Assembly (NCBI GenBank): GCA_004321915.1
Contig: SCQE01000004.1
Coordinates: forward strand, 1-42,379
DNA length: 42,379 nt
DNA from: Nitrospirota bacterium
Lineage (GTDB): Bacteria > Nitrospirota > Thermodesulfovibrionia > Thermodesulfovibrionales > Dissulfurispiraceae
Direction of reading: 5' to 3'
Shown: one piece after another, positions 33,605-42,379 of the stretch
How positions within the stretch are numbered: the first letter of the stretch is position 1
How the letters are laid out: every line of letters starts with the position of its first letter
Notes under the pieces: generated by a model
The model's database searches: none
Told to the model about the DNA's origin: nothing
The model's input: only the letters and a program-made list of their open reading frames with translations
Translations under genes and position numbers: made by a program

Positions 33605-34450
33605 ATGCTTATAAGATGTTGGGGGGCGAGGGGTTCGATTCCGGTTTCCGGAAGTGAATACGTCAAATACGGCGGAGACACTCCCTGCATCGAGATAAGG
33701 ACCAAAAACGACGAAATTATAATCATAGATGCGGGCTCGGGGATCAGAAAACTCGGCAACAGGCTTTTGAAGGAAGGCCGTTTTGACTTTACTATGATCT
33801 TTACGCATTCCCACTGGGACCACATAATAGGCTTCCCGTTCTTTAAGCCGATCTACCTGAAAAAAACAAACGTACAGATATTCGGATGTCCTGCGTCCCA
33901 AGGCTCGCTGGAAAAGCTGCTCGGCGATATTATGAGCCCGCCTCATTTCCCCGTAAGCTTTAATGAAATCAAGGCGAATCTTACATTCGAAAACAACGAC
34001 TCGTGCAGGACCAGCTATCAGATAGACTCGGTGAGGATTACGCCTATAGCTCTCAGCCACCCGAACAGGGGGCTTGGCTTTAAATTCGAAGAGGACGGCA
34101 AGACCTTTGTGTTTCTTACCGACAACGAACTGGCCTTCAAGCATCCGGGGGGACTCGATTACGACGATTACATGAACTTCTCAAAAGGCGCGGATCTTTT
34201 GATCCACGACTCGGAATACACTGAGAGCGAGTACAAGATCATGAAGACATGGGGGCATTCGCTTTATACGGACGCCCTTAGGCTCGCGATTGAAGCTGAA
34301 GTAAAAACATTCGGATTATACCACCACAATCAGGACCATACCGATGAGATCATGGATAGCATGGTGGCCGATTGTAATTCGACAGCTGCCTCGCAAGGTT
34401 CGGCCCTCTCATGTCTTGCGGTATCGCAAGACATGGAATTCAAGCTTTAA
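33605..34450 (+). CDS. metallo-beta-lactamase-fold hydrolase
   Basis: 281 residues. The metal motif THSHWDHIIG (about residues 66-75) and later His/Asp ligands (ALSHPNRG, FLTDNE, IHDSEY, YHHNQDHTD) match the beta-CASP-free, RNase Z/cyclic-nucleotide-phosphodiesterase-like branch that begins MLIRCWGARGSIPV. Such enzymes cleave phosphodiester bonds in the cytoplasm. GGAG lies before ATG 33605 and TATAAT at 33569-33574 may be its -10. The substrate is unknown. It converges with the PFK gene. Confidence 0.87.
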   Translation: MLIRCWGARGSIPVSGSEYVKYGGDTPCIEIRTKNDEIIIIDAGSGIRKLGNRLLKEGRFDFTMIFTHSHWDHIIGFPFFKPIYLKKTNVQIFGCPASQGSLEKLLGDIMSPPHFPVSFNEIKANLTFENNDSCRTSYQIDSVRITPIALSHPNRGLGFKFEEDGKTFVFLTDNELAFKHPGGLDYDDYMNFSKGADLLIHDSEYTESEYKIMKTWGHSLYTDALRLAIEAEVKTFGLYHHNQDHTDEIMDSMVADCNSTAASQGSALSCLAVSQDMEFKL

Positions 34451-34471
34451 CGGCTTCCGGAAAAATCCTTT

Positions 34472-35566
34472 TTAATCTCCGAAACTTATTCCTATGTCCC
34501 GCGCGGTCCTCACCGTATCGCTGTCGAGTGACACCAGCTTTATCTGGCCGATCGCCTCTTCCAGCGGCACGCCTTTTACATCCGGGGGGACTAGGGCGAC
34601 CATCTGACCGAACTGTTTTTCTTCGATCAATCTTACGGCGGCTGCGCCGAAGCGCAGGGAAAGCAACCTGTCGAAGGTCGTAGGAGAGCCCCCGCGCTGC
34701 AGATGCCCGAGCACCAGAGACCTAGTGTCCTTACCGGTCTTTTTTGCTATCTCCTTGGCTACGTATTCGCCTACGCCGCCGAGGACAACGTCCTGCCTGC
34801 CGACCTCTCCGGAACCCTTGTCTATAGCTCGGCCACCCTTTGGGGCCGCGCCTTCGGCCGCAACCACAATAGCGTAACGCTCGCCTTTGATGTCGCGTTC
34901 CATTATGTGCTCGCAGATATTGTCCATATCAAAAGGTATTTCTGGTATCAATATGACCGAGGCAGAGCCTGAAATGCCGCTGTTCAGGGCTATCCATCCG
35001 GCGTGTCTGCCCATGACCTCCACGACCATGATCCGCTCATGCGACTTGGCTGTAGAGTGGAGCCTGTCTATGGCCTCTGTTGCGATGCTGACCGCAGTAT
35101 CGAACCCGAAGGTCACTACGGTCGCTTTCAGGTCATTGTCTATGGTCTTCGGAACGCCTATGACAGGCATGCCTTTTTTACAGAAGTCATGCGCAATCTT
35201 CAGACTGCCGTCCCCTCCTACGGCAACGAGGCAATCGAATCTCAGCCTTTTGAAATTCTCGACGACCTTGTCGGAAACATCGCGTATCTCGGTCTCTCCG
35301 GCCATGTTCGTTATAGGCATCTGGAAAGGATTGCCCTTGTTGGTTGTGCCGATCATGGTCCCGCCAATGCTGGATATCCCTCTCACTCTTTCCGGCGTGA
35401 GCGGAATAATTTCATCGGTGTTCAGAAGTCCTGTGTATCCGTTCTTGATGCCGTAAACCTCCCACCCCCTGTGGTATGCGGACATTACCACCGCTTCTAT
35501 TACGGCATTAAGTCCGGGCGCATCGCCTCCGCCGGTATTTATGGCTATCTTCATTCCCCTTGGCAT
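34472..35566 (-). CDS. pfkA: 6-phosphofructokinase, mixed-substrate type
   Basis: 364 residues. VAVGGDGSLK (115-123) has the Gly of ATP-using enzymes, whereas VPKTIDND (138-145) has the Lys of pyrophosphate-using ones. This combination defines the mixed-substrate group III PFK family. MGRHAGWIAL and LQRGGSPTTFDR are conserved substrate-site segments. GGAGG precedes ATG 35566; an internal ATG at 35554 is less likely. It phosphorylates fructose 6-phosphate in glycolysis. It lies 66 bp after the TrpE/PabB gene. Confidence 0.9.
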   Translation of the reverse strand: MPRGMKIAINTGGGDAPGLNAVIEAVVMSAYHRGWEVYGIKNGYTGLLNTDEIIPLTPERVRGISSIGGTMIGTTNKGNPFQMPITNMAGETEIRDVSDKVVENFKRLRFDCLVAVGGDGSLKIAHDFCKKGMPVIGVPKTIDNDLKATVVTFGFDTAVSIATEAIDRLHSTAKSHERIMVVEVMGRHAGWIALNSGISGSASVILIPEIPFDMDNICEHIMERDIKGERYAIVVAAEGAAPKGGRAIDKGSGEVGRQDVVLGGVGEYVAKEIAKKTGKDTRSLVLGHLQRGGSPTTFDRLLSLRFGAAAVRLIEEKQFGQMVALVPPDVKGVPLEEAIGQIKLVSLDSDTVRTARDIGISFGD

Positions 35567-35632
35567 AAGAACCTCCGATCGTTAATCATATTTCAGACAG
35601 CCGTCCGGCTGCGGTGCATACCATAAAGTTTA

Positions 35633-37159
35633 TCACAACTCGGGCCCTATTGAATCGGGGAGGGTCTCGAGCGTCGTGAGCAGCGCCTCCGCCTTTTTGA
35701 GGGTTTCGTAATATTCCCTTTCAGGGTCGGAATCGGCCACGATGCCCGCGCCTGCCTGCACATAAGCTGTCCCGTCCTTTATCAAGAAGGTCCTGATAAT
35801 GATATTCATGTCCATATTTTTGGAAAAACCTATGTATCCTATCGAGCCGGTATAAGGCCCGCGAGCTACAGGTTCGAGTTCGTCGATTATCTCCATGCAC
35901 CGCACCTTGGGGACGCCCGTTATCGTGCCTCCCGGAAATACGGCCTTTATAACGTCAAAGCAGGTCTTGTCTTTCCGGATGGTCCCTTTGACATTGGAGA
36001 CTATATGGATGACATGAGAGTAGTCTTCTGTTATCATCAACTCGTCGACGTTCACGCTGCCGTATTCGCAGACCCTGCCGATGTCGTTTCTTTCGAGGTC
36101 TATCAGCATTATATGTTCCGCCCGCTCCTTTTCATTGAGCAAAAGGTCGGCCCTCATGGTCTCGTCTTCGCCCGTGTCCCTGCCGCGCGGCCTCGTTCCC
36201 GCTATCGGCCTCGTCTCTACTATGCCCTCATTGACATTCACAAGCCTTTCCGGGGACGAGCTCACTATCTGGTATTCCCCGAAATCGGCATAAACGGCGA
36301 AGGGAGAGGGGTTTATGCTGCGGAGCGTTTTGTAGATCAGCCACGGCTTAACCCCCTGCACATCTGCGGAGATGCGCTGTGAAAGGTTCGCCTGAAAAAT
36401 ATCTCCTGCGGCAATGTATTCTTTTGCGCGGACCACCATGCCCATGTATTGCTCTTTGGACATCTCATGCCTGACTGCCGGGTTTTTGCGCAAGAGACCT
36501 GCAACCGGAGGGGCGACGGACAGTTCCGCCGATCCCGCAATCTCGCAGCATTTATTGAGAACTTCGAGGGCTTCGTCGTAAGCCAGCGCCCAATCGATCT
36601 GTCCAGCATCTTTGTACCCGAGTTCGGTCTTTTCTGCGCCCGGCGAGATTATCATCCACGCCTTTTTCATCCTGTGGTCGAATGCCGCCACCTTGTCGAA
36701 GAGCATGAAATGGGCATCAGGTATCTTCAGGTCGTCAACCGCACTAGCGGGTATATTTTCTATGTATCTCACAAAGTCGTAGCACAACAAGCCTGCCGCG
36801 CCTCCCTGAAACGGGGGCAGGTCCTTGTCGGCAAGCTGGGGATACGCAAGTACGAGTTCCTTCAGCCTTTCGAGCGGGGGCCTGAAGGAGACCGAACTGC
36901 CTGTATCGGAGGTCACGCGGACTTCGCTGTTTTTGACCGAAACCGTTATGTAAGGACCAAACGCAAAGAATGAATGGCCGGCTATTTTACCCCCGCCCTT
37001 CAGGCTTTCGAAAAGAATGCTGTTGGGGCCGGGCGCAAAGGCCTCATAAAGGGCTGCAGGCTCGCAATAAGGTATTTCGCGGTACAGCGGAGGAACGCCG
37101 TTTTCAGAAACAAGTTTCAGGAAATTTTCTTTGGAAAGGTTGGGCGATGCGCTGAACAT
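35633..37159 (-). CDS. chorismate-utilising enzyme (anthranilate / aminodeoxychorismate synthase component I)
   Basis: 508 residues with the full TrpE/PabB fold. ETRPIAGTRPRG carries the Ala seen in TrpE rather than the Lys of E. coli PabB (PIKGT), and the chorismate-binding end (PGGTITGVPKVRCMEIIDELEP … YTGSIGYIG) is intact. AnTS/ADCS assignment is uncertain because the partner glutaminase and other trp genes are not here. It lies 22 bp after pyrF and is probably in the same operon. Confidence 0.85.
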   Translation of the reverse strand: MFSASPNLSKENFLKLVSENGVPPLYREIPYCEPAALYEAFAPGPNSILFESLKGGGKIAGHSFFAFGPYITVSVKNSEVRVTSDTGSSVSFRPPLERLKELVLAYPQLADKDLPPFQGGAAGLLCYDFVRYIENIPASAVDDLKIPDAHFMLFDKVAAFDHRMKKAWMIISPGAEKTELGYKDAGQIDWALAYDEALEVLNKCCEIAGSAELSVAPPVAGLLRKNPAVRHEMSKEQYMGMVVRAKEYIAAGDIFQANLSQRISADVQGVKPWLIYKTLRSINPSPFAVYADFGEYQIVSSSPERLVNVNEGIVETRPIAGTRPRGRDTGEDETMRADLLLNEKERAEHIMLIDLERNDIGRVCEYGSVNVDELMITEDYSHVIHIVSNVKGTIRKDKTCFDVIKAVFPGGTITGVPKVRCMEIIDELEPVARGPYTGSIGYIGFSKNMDMNIIIRTFLIKDGTAYVQAGAGIVADSDPEREYYETLKKAEALLTTLETLPDSIGPEL

Positions 37160-37181
37160 TAGCTCGGCGGAAGCGCCCGGT

Positions 37182-37901
37182 TCAGGCGGTGAGTATCTCT
37201 ACGGATATGAGTTCGATGGCTTTCACGGGGTCTTCCTGTTTCAGTATGCCCCTGCCCATGACGATATAATCAGCTCCGTCGTGCAGGGCTTCGCGCGGGG
37301 TGGCGGTGCGCATCTGATCATCCGGCAAGGACCATGAAGGCCTTATTCCGGGAGCTACTACGAGAAAGCTGTTGCCGCAGTTTTTCTTTATAAGCTCTAT
37401 CTCCTGAGGCGAGGCCACAACGCCGTCGAGTCCCGCTTTTTGTGCCAGCATCGCAAGGTGTTTGACCTGATTTTTGACCGTGTGTTGAATGCAGAGTTCG
37501 TTCTTGAGCATTTCGTTGCTCAGGCTCGTAAGCATGGTGACGCCTATCATCTTAGGCCTCTTTGCATTGTTCTTTTCGCAGTAATCCGCAACCGAATCGC
37601 GGCAGCGTTTCATCATGTCGAGTCCGCCCGAAGCGTGCATATTGAACATATAAACGCCGAGCTTCGCCGCAACCAGCGAGGCCTTGGAAACCGTGTTGGG
37701 GATATCGTGGAACTTCAGGTCGAGGAATACCCGTTTGCCTTTTGCATGTATCTTGTCGACTATCGACGGCCCTGCGGTCACGAAAAGCTCGAAGCCCACC
37801 TTGAAGATATCGCAGCTGTCCGAAAGCATATCAACGATCCCTAACGCCTTGTCGGCGTCGGACACGTCAAGCGCGATTATAAGCTTGTCTTTCCAAGACA
37901 T
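37182..37901 (-). CDS. pyrF: orotidine-5'-phosphate decarboxylase
   Basis: 239 residues. LIIALDVSDAD (8-18), KVGFELFVTAGP and the catalytic DLKFHDIPNTV (about 61-71) with its Asp-Lys-Asp set identify group I OMP decarboxylase, which makes UMP. VVAPGIRPSWS is the phosphate loop. The start is one base after the dcd stop, so dcd, pyrF and the chorismate gene form one unit. Ends LISVEILTA, near the normal 230-240 length. Confidence 0.93.
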   Translation of the reverse strand: MSWKDKLIIALDVSDADKALGIVDMLSDSCDIFKVGFELFVTAGPSIVDKIHAKGKRVFLDLKFHDIPNTVSKASLVAAKLGVYMFNMHASGGLDMMKRCRDSVADYCEKNNAKRPKMIGVTMLTSLSNEMLKNELCIQHTVKNQVKHLAMLAQKAGLDGVVASPQEIELIKKNCGNSFLVVAPGIRPSWSLPDDQMRTATPREALHDGADYIVMGRGILKQEDPVKAIELISVEILTA

Positions 37902-37902
37902 G

Positions 37903-38451
37903 TCACATCCTCGGCAGGGTTATGCCCTGCTGAGCCTGATATTTTCCGGCCTTGTCCTTGTACGAAGTCTCGCATAATTCTGCGGCCTGAATGAAAAGAA
38001 GCTGCGCAATGCCTTCGTCCGCATAAATCTTTGCCGGCAGAGGACCGGTATTCGAAATCTCTATGGTCACATGGCCTTCCCACTCGGGTTCAAGCGGGGT
38101 GACATTCACCACGAGACCGCAGCGTGCGTACGTTGACTTGCCCAAGCAGATCACGACCACGTCCCTCGGGATCCTGAAATATTCGAGGGACCGGGCAAGC
38201 ACGAAAGAGTTGGGCGGGATTATGCAGACGGCCCCTTTAAAATCCACAAAATTCTTGAGATCGAAGTTTTTCGGGTCTACAACGGTGGAATTGATATTAG
38301 TAAATATCTTGAACTCGTCGCCGATGCGCATATCGTATCCGTAAGAACTAGTGCCGAACGAGATGACGCCTTCGCGCTTCTGCGTATTGCCGAAAGGCTC
38401 TATCATGCCTTGGGCCGCCATTTCTCTGATCCATTTGTCGTTTTTTACCAT
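37903..38451 (-). CDS. dcd: dCTP deaminase
   Basis: 182 residues. [68 protein letters not shown] region (about 84-135) is the family core with the catalytic Glu in EPEWEG, and [22 protein letters not shown] is the C-terminal nucleotide segment. It converts dCTP to dUTP, feeding thymidylate synthesis, and the neighbouring pyrF fits pyrimidine metabolism. The start faces a glycosyltransferase gene across 141 bp. Confidence 0.93.
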   Translation of the reverse strand: MVKNDKWIREMAAQGMIEPFGNTQKREGVISFGTSSYGYDMRIGDEFKIFTNINSTVVDPKNFDLKNFVDFKGAVCIIPPNSFVLARSLEYFRIPRDVVVICLGKSTYARCGLVVNVTPLEPEWEGHVTIEISNTGPLPAKIYADEGIAQLLFIQAAELCETSYKDKAGKYQAQQGITLPRM

Positions 38452-38479
38452 AAATAAAGCGCCTTCCCTTGTTTTGCGT

Positions 38480-38587
38480 GCCTGTAAAATAGCACAGATA
38501 ATGTTTTGCAGGCAAGGATTATGGCCTTCAAAACATCCGTATGCTGCGTTGCGCTTCGCCCAACGCCGAACGCAGCGGTGCTATAAT
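38480..38587. promoter_or_regulatory. divergent intergenic region with two hairpins and a -10 box
   Basis: GCCTGTAAAA (38480-38489) pairs with TTTTGCAGGC (38504-38513), and GCTGCGTT (38543-38550) pairs with AACGCAGC (38569-38576). TATAAT at 38582-38587 lies five bases before ATG 38593, suggesting leaderless transcription of the glycosyltransferase gene. Confidence 0.4.
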
Positions 38588-38592
38588 ACCCG

Positions 38593-39648
38593 ATGCTTAA
38601 GCGCGTTCTCATCGCATACCATCGATTCCCGCCCATTATGCACTATCTGAAGAGGGCGTTCGAAAAGAGAGACATAGAGGTGAAAACTTTTGCTATGGAG
38701 ACGAACCACTGGTTTGACAGGTTCGTCATTCATAACGTGGATAAGCAACTGTGGAACCTTAAGCTTTTGGCCAAGGGCAAAAGTGCGTTCGAAAACCATC
38801 CGCTTTCCCATCTCCGTTACAGAAGCAGCATGCTGGAAGAACTTGCAGGTTCTTTCAGGCCCGATCTTTTACTTATCATCCGGGGGTGGAGGATAACGGA
38901 GCAGTCGCTTAAGAGCATAAGGCGCAAGACAAAGGTCATGGGCTGGTGGATAGAAAAAGAGGACAAGTTCGATACGGTGCTCGATGAAATCAAGTTATAC
39001 GACTATTTCTTTACTATAAGTTCCAATACCCTCGACAAAGCGCTTGCACAGGGGCATAAAAATGTCGGCCTTATGTATCAGGCGGTAGACGCTTCGCTGT
39101 TCCGTCCGCTTGAGAATATCGGACCTGTTTATGACTGCTGCTTTGTGGGGGGCTGGAGCGAAAAGCGGCAGAAACTTCTTGAGCAGGCGGCCTTTGTAAC
39201 CGGGAACATTGCTATATACGGCCCTCGCTGGCGCAAAAGAAATGCGTCCAATCCTAAGATGCTTGACGCAATAAAAGCCGATTTCATCGAAGGTGAAGAG
39301 CTGGTAAAACTATATAACCGGAGCAGGATAGTGCTGAACAGCACCAACTGGGGTGATGACTCGACGCGCGGGGGTATGACGCTGCGGGTATTCGAGGCGC
39401 CTGCCTGCGGGACCTTCCTTCTTTCCGACGCATCCGGCGACATGGAGAAAATCCTGCCCCGGGACACTCATATCGGCGTTTATCAGGACTTGGAAGATTT
39501 CAGAGACAAGCTCTCATATTACCTTTCTAACGAGGCCGAAAGGAAAGCCATCGCACTCACCGGGTATAAGCAGGTCGCATCACTCCACACTTACGACAAT
39601 GTTGTCGAAAATATTATCGGGGCCTACTCGAAACTAGGGCCTTTGTAA
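38593..39648 (+). CDS. CgeB-like glycosyltransferase
   Basis: 351 residues. The C-terminal half holds the glycosyl transferase family 1-2 (CgeB-like) features: LYNRSRIVLNSTNWGDDSTRGG, then RVFEAPACGTFLLSDASGDMEKIL, followed by DNVVENII. The N-terminal half is a Rossmann-like domain (RVLIAYHRFPPIMHYLKRAFEKRDIEVKTF) with DLLLIIRGWRI. No membrane helix is seen. It probably adds a sugar to an envelope or spore-like polymer; donor and acceptor are unknown. No Shine-Dalgarno lies before the ATG. Confidence 0.82.
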   Translation: MLKRVLIAYHRFPPIMHYLKRAFEKRDIEVKTFAMETNHWFDRFVIHNVDKQLWNLKLLAKGKSAFENHPLSHLRYRSSMLEELAGSFRPDLLLIIRGWRITEQSLKSIRRKTKVMGWWIEKEDKFDTVLDEIKLYDYFFTISSNTLDKALAQGHKNVGLMYQAVDASLFRPLENIGPVYDCCFVGGWSEKRQKLLEQAAFVTGNIAIYGPRWRKRNASNPKMLDAIKADFIEGEELVKLYNRSRIVLNSTNWGDDSTRGGMTLRVFEAPACGTFLLSDASGDMEKILPRDTHIGVYQDLEDFRDKLSYYLSNEAERKAIALTGYKQVASLHTYDNVVENIIGAYSKLGPL

Positions 39649-39670
39649 AAGGCCTGTTCAAGGGCCCCTG

Positions 39671-41260
39671 TCACTTAAGGCCGAAAGAGTAGTTAAGGCC
39701 TTTGTTGTTGAACATATCGCGGTTGCCGGCTGACACGCAGCAATTGAAGTAACGGTGCAGGCGCAGATTTTTTCGGGTCGTTTTAATGATGAATACCATG
39801 TCAAAGGCCTTTATGCCCTGTGTCGGAGATGGTGTTTCATTCAGCAGCGCATATTTGTTCATGTCATAAGCCTTGTCCCATTCTCCCATCCTGAATTCCG
39901 AGAAGCCGTAATGCAGGGCGAGCTTTCTCATGACCGCCTCATCTTCAAAAACGATCCTGCATTCATCGAGATACTGTTTATGCAGGGGATGTTTTTTTTC
40001 GATCAGGAAAACCGGGAAATTGATTTCTATCAGTGCAGGCTTGCCTTCAAAGACCCTGAAATTGAATCCCGAGTCGAAAGATACGTTCGATATGCGGTTT
40101 GGGAGCAGCCCCATCTGCTTAAGCTTGGAGCGTTCATAGGAATATAGGTCCGCAGCTTTACGGATGCTTTGCTTGAAACAATAATGCATATCTCCGATCG
40201 TTCCGCCGTATCTCGGAAGCGCCAAAATCTCGGACTGGTCCCCCAAAATCGCCGGAGGCAGGCCCTTTTTCAGGAGCAGATAGTTGGCGAAACACCTGCC
40301 CACCCTTCCGTTTGAATCACGGAAAGGGTGAATGCCCAGAAACATGTAATAAGCCGTAGAGAGTTTTGCGATAAAGTCTTCCAAGCCGCCGCTGTCTGAG
40401 GTTGTTTCCCTGAGGACCTCATCGAGATATCTTATCTCCCTATCGAAATTGCCGAACTCTACTGTCACCCCGTTTTTGTCTTCGAAATCGTGCTGCCTGA
40501 AATCGCCTGCGTTCGGGTCTATATCCGCAGAAAGCATATAATGTATTTTTTTTAAAAGTCCGGTCCCGGTCTCGTTAAAGCTTTCATGCCCGGAGAAGGT
40601 GTTCCTGCAAAGATCCATAAGGTTTTTGTTTCCGATGAGCTTCAATGTCTTCTCTGAAAAGATATTCCGGCGGCCGATGCTGCCTTTCATTATGGTCACG
40701 GATTCGCCGCCTGAACCTAAAAAGAGTTTTTGGAGTATCGCCCTGTCTGCTTCGTCGCCGGTCTCTTTTTTCAGTCTGAAGTAATCTCTTAAATAGCTTT
40801 TGACTTCACGGCCTGTTTTTTGTGTTTTTATACCTAAGCCGAAAACCAATTCTGCGGCGTTTGCTTTCCTTTTGGTCCCACCTGAAAGCGCGTTGGCTTC
40901 CGCGAGGTACTTTTCAAAGCGTCTCTTCAATATGCGCCTGATATTCGGTCCGTACTCGTTTTTTATGTCTTCGAGCGCCTTCAGCAGGTCCATGTTGACG
41001 CCGTAGCCGCGATAGCCGAGGTTGTGTATCGTTTCCTGTCTCTTATTTATCGCTTCTATTACGGTCGAGAAGTCCTCATTGCACGAATTCCACGCTGTGT
41101 AGTATGCGCGGATTTCTTTTGCGCATGCAGGTTTTATCCGTTCAAGGGCCACAAGTCGTGTGATGGTATTATGCAGCCTGTTTCTAATCGAGCCCAAGAG
41201 TTCGTCGCAGTGGTGGTCCCATTGATAGGCCAAAACGAAATAACCGGCGCGGTGGGGCAT
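39671..41260 (-). CDS. Fic-family protein
   Basis: 529 residues. The Fic core is around residues 310-335, with HPFRDSNGRVGR against the consensus HPFx(D/E)GNGRxxR, so the first Gly is Ser. Upstream YYMFLGI and downstream ANYLLLKKGLPP fit the fold. Fic enzymes transfer AMP or other nucleotide groups to protein Ser/Thr/Tyr. The N-terminal 250 residues form a mainly helical region that I do not recognise, and the C-terminal 150 residues are also unassigned. It starts six bases after the EEP gene stop on the same strand, so the two are probably cotranscribed. Confidence 0.75.
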   Translation of the reverse strand: MPHRAGYFVLAYQWDHHCDELLGSIRNRLHNTITRLVALERIKPACAKEIRAYYTAWNSCNEDFSTVIEAINKRQETIHNLGYRGYGVNMDLLKALEDIKNEYGPNIRRILKRRFEKYLAEANALSGGTKRKANAAELVFGLGIKTQKTGREVKSYLRDYFRLKKETGDEADRAILQKLFLGSGGESVTIMKGSIGRRNIFSEKTLKLIGNKNLMDLCRNTFSGHESFNETGTGLLKKIHYMLSADIDPNAGDFRQHDFEDKNGVTVEFGNFDREIRYLDEVLRETTSDSGGLEDFIAKLSTAYYMFLGIHPFRDSNGRVGRCFANYLLLKKGLPPAILGDQSEILALPRYGGTIGDMHYCFKQSIRKAADLYSYERSKLKQMGLLPNRISNVSFDSGFNFRVFEGKPALIEINFPVFLIEKKHPLHKQYLDECRIVFEDEAVMRKLALHYGFSEFRMGEWDKAYDMNKYALLNETPSPTQGIKAFDMVFIIKTTRKNLRLHRYFNCCVSAGNRDMFNNKGLNYSFGLK

Positions 41261-41266
41261 ATGCGT

Positions 41267-42226
41267 TTACTTGAGGACTGCGAATACGCCGGAGTGGTCG
41301 CTCAGTTTCGGGTCTTTCAAAATTAGCGATGAGGACTTTATTTCGGCGTTCCCCTGCACCATTATGTAGTCTATCCTGCTGACAGGCGACCCCGAAGGGT
41401 ATGTTTCGCCTCCTGCAGAGTTGCAATGCCTGTATGCGTCCTTAAACCCGTTTTCTGTCAGAAAACGGACAGCAGGGGAACCCTCGTCGTCATTAAAATC
41501 ACCGGCTATGATCCGGCAATGGAATTTGTCCTTGTAGAGCCTGTCCATCTCTTTAAGCAGTTTCTTTGTCTGCGCGAGTCGTATGCTCCCGTTCTTGTTG
41601 TAATCCAGATGGACCGATGCAAACAGTATGTCCTTATCGTAAACCTTTATCGAGCATGCCGAGGCAAAGCGCGCCATGCTTGGTTTCAGACCTTTTTCGA
41701 GACCTTTGTTCAGGTCTATGGTCTGAGGATTGGATATGCCTGATTTCGTAACTACAGACACGCCTTCGGGATATTTGTCCATGAAAAGATGGCAGAGCGA
41801 GAAATGTGTCCTGTAATAGTGGCCGGTCATATGAGAAAGGTACTTTGCTATCAGGCTTGACGTGTCTTCGCCGGCGGACTTGATCGATTCCTGAAAGGCG
41901 CAGATATCGGGGTCGATACCGCTCAACTCTTTGGCTATCGCCGTATGCCTTGAAGTCTCGTTTTTGTGCGTTCCGTGCAGATTGAAGGTGCAGACCTTTA
42001 TAAGTTCGGGATTTGCGGAGCGGTATGCGGTAAAATCCTCTTCCGACAGCAGGCCGAGGGTCATGTTTTTTTCATAGCCGCGAACGAGTTTCATTACGTA
42101 TTCGGGAGAGGCGTCGAATTTTTTACAAACTTCCTCCAACCGTACGCCGGACCTGACCAAGCGCACCATCTCGATCCTCCTGAGTATAGGGTCTTTTGCG
42201 TCTAGCCGGTCAAAAATATTTTGCAT
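41267..42226 (-). CDS. endonuclease/exonuclease/phosphatase-fold protein with N-terminal HTH
   Basis: 319 residues. The N-terminal part (about 15-55, RSGVRLEEVCKKFDASPEYVMKLVRGYE) looks like a helix-turn-helix. The EEP domain follows, with TFNLHG (79-84), ICAFQES, ASVHLDYN, IAGDFNDDEG, SRIDYIMV and KLSDHSGV giving the metal and catalytic Asn/Asp/His set. These enzymes cleave phosphodiester bonds in nucleic acids, lipids or second messengers. The start ATG 42226 sits near the right repeat. Confidence 0.82.
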   Translation of the reverse strand: MQNIFDRLDAKDPILRRIEMVRLVRSGVRLEEVCKKFDASPEYVMKLVRGYEKNMTLGLLSEEDFTAYRSANPELIKVCTFNLHGTHKNETSRHTAIAKELSGIDPDICAFQESIKSAGEDTSSLIAKYLSHMTGHYYRTHFSLCHLFMDKYPEGVSVVTKSGISNPQTIDLNKGLEKGLKPSMARFASACSIKVYDKDILFASVHLDYNKNGSIRLAQTKKLLKEMDRLYKDKFHCRIIAGDFNDDEGSPAVRFLTENGFKDAYRHCNSAGGETYPSGSPVSRIDYIMVQGNAEIKSSSLILKDPKLSDHSGVFAVLK

Positions 42227-42260
42227 TGCAAATTATAACAGGTGGCGGGTTTTAAATCAC

Positions 42261-42368
42261 ATTACTAAGGAATACATTTACAATGCCACATGATTTGTCA
42301 TTCCCGCGAAGGCGGGAATCCAGAAATATCTTGAAAATACTGGATCCCCGGGTCAAGCCCGAGGATGA
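42261..42368. repeat. 108-bp interspersed repeat, copy B
   Basis: The same orientation as copy A at 16263-16370, with one base difference. It continues into different sequence on both sides, and the window ends 11 bases later. Confidence 0.85.
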
Positions 42369-42379
42369 GTGCGCCTGAG

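Overview
This 42.4 kb window looks like part of the chromosome of an anaerobic, respiring Gram-negative bacterium. It has Tat and Sec signal peptides, c-type heme motifs, sigma-54 regulators and molybdenum cofactor genes. The mix of gene types and the many short interspersed repeats of the 'TCATTCCCG...GGATGAC' kind would fit a Nitrospirota or deltaproteobacterial lineage, but this is inference and no marker gene settles it.

Layout. 1-2200: decayed accessory DNA (broken HhH-GPD glycosylase, XRE/ImmA-IrrE regulator, truncated PIN gene, two small ORFs). 2345-6013: arsenic resistance (CDF-like transporter, divergent arsR-acr3-thioredoxin-arsP). 6107-9995: a three-gene signalling set (PhnD-type binding protein, histidine kinase, sigma-54 regulator). 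10000-13600: repeats around a Cys-rich exported protein, an OB-fold-like protein and a MacB-type ABC exporter. 13605-18639: a three-domain exported rhodanese, two YVTN beta-propeller proteins, a remnant permease and a phosphoesterase. 18732-25582: a second binding protein/kinase/regulator set, this time with a tandem binding protein, then a receiver protein and a kinase carrying two CXXCH motifs. 25719-33496: a molybdopterin reductase of the arsenate respiratory type (ArrA), its four-cluster partner ArrB, a TorD chaperone, a soluble iron-sulfur protein, then FmdE-, ModE- and MoeA-like genes. 33605-42226: housekeeping and peripheral genes (MBL hydrolase, PFK, TrpE/PabB, PyrF, Dcd, glycosyltransferase, Fic, EEP phosphatase). 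A 108-bp repeat closes the right end.

How it fits together (inference): the arr genes reduce arsenate in the periplasm, the ars genes export the arsenite formed, and the sensory sets plus the heme kinase tune expression to oxyanion and redox state. The best novelty candidate is the rhodanese at 13605-14963. An in-frame TGA falls exactly at the catalytic residue of its first rhodanese domain and is followed by a hairpin that meets the bacterial SECIS rules, so it is probably a selenocysteine sulfurtransferase. It also carries a CXXCH motif and sits next to a sigma-54-like promoter. A near-perfect sigma-54 promoter and a twice-occurring 16-bp dyad near the heme-kinase genes suggest a local sigma-54 regulon.
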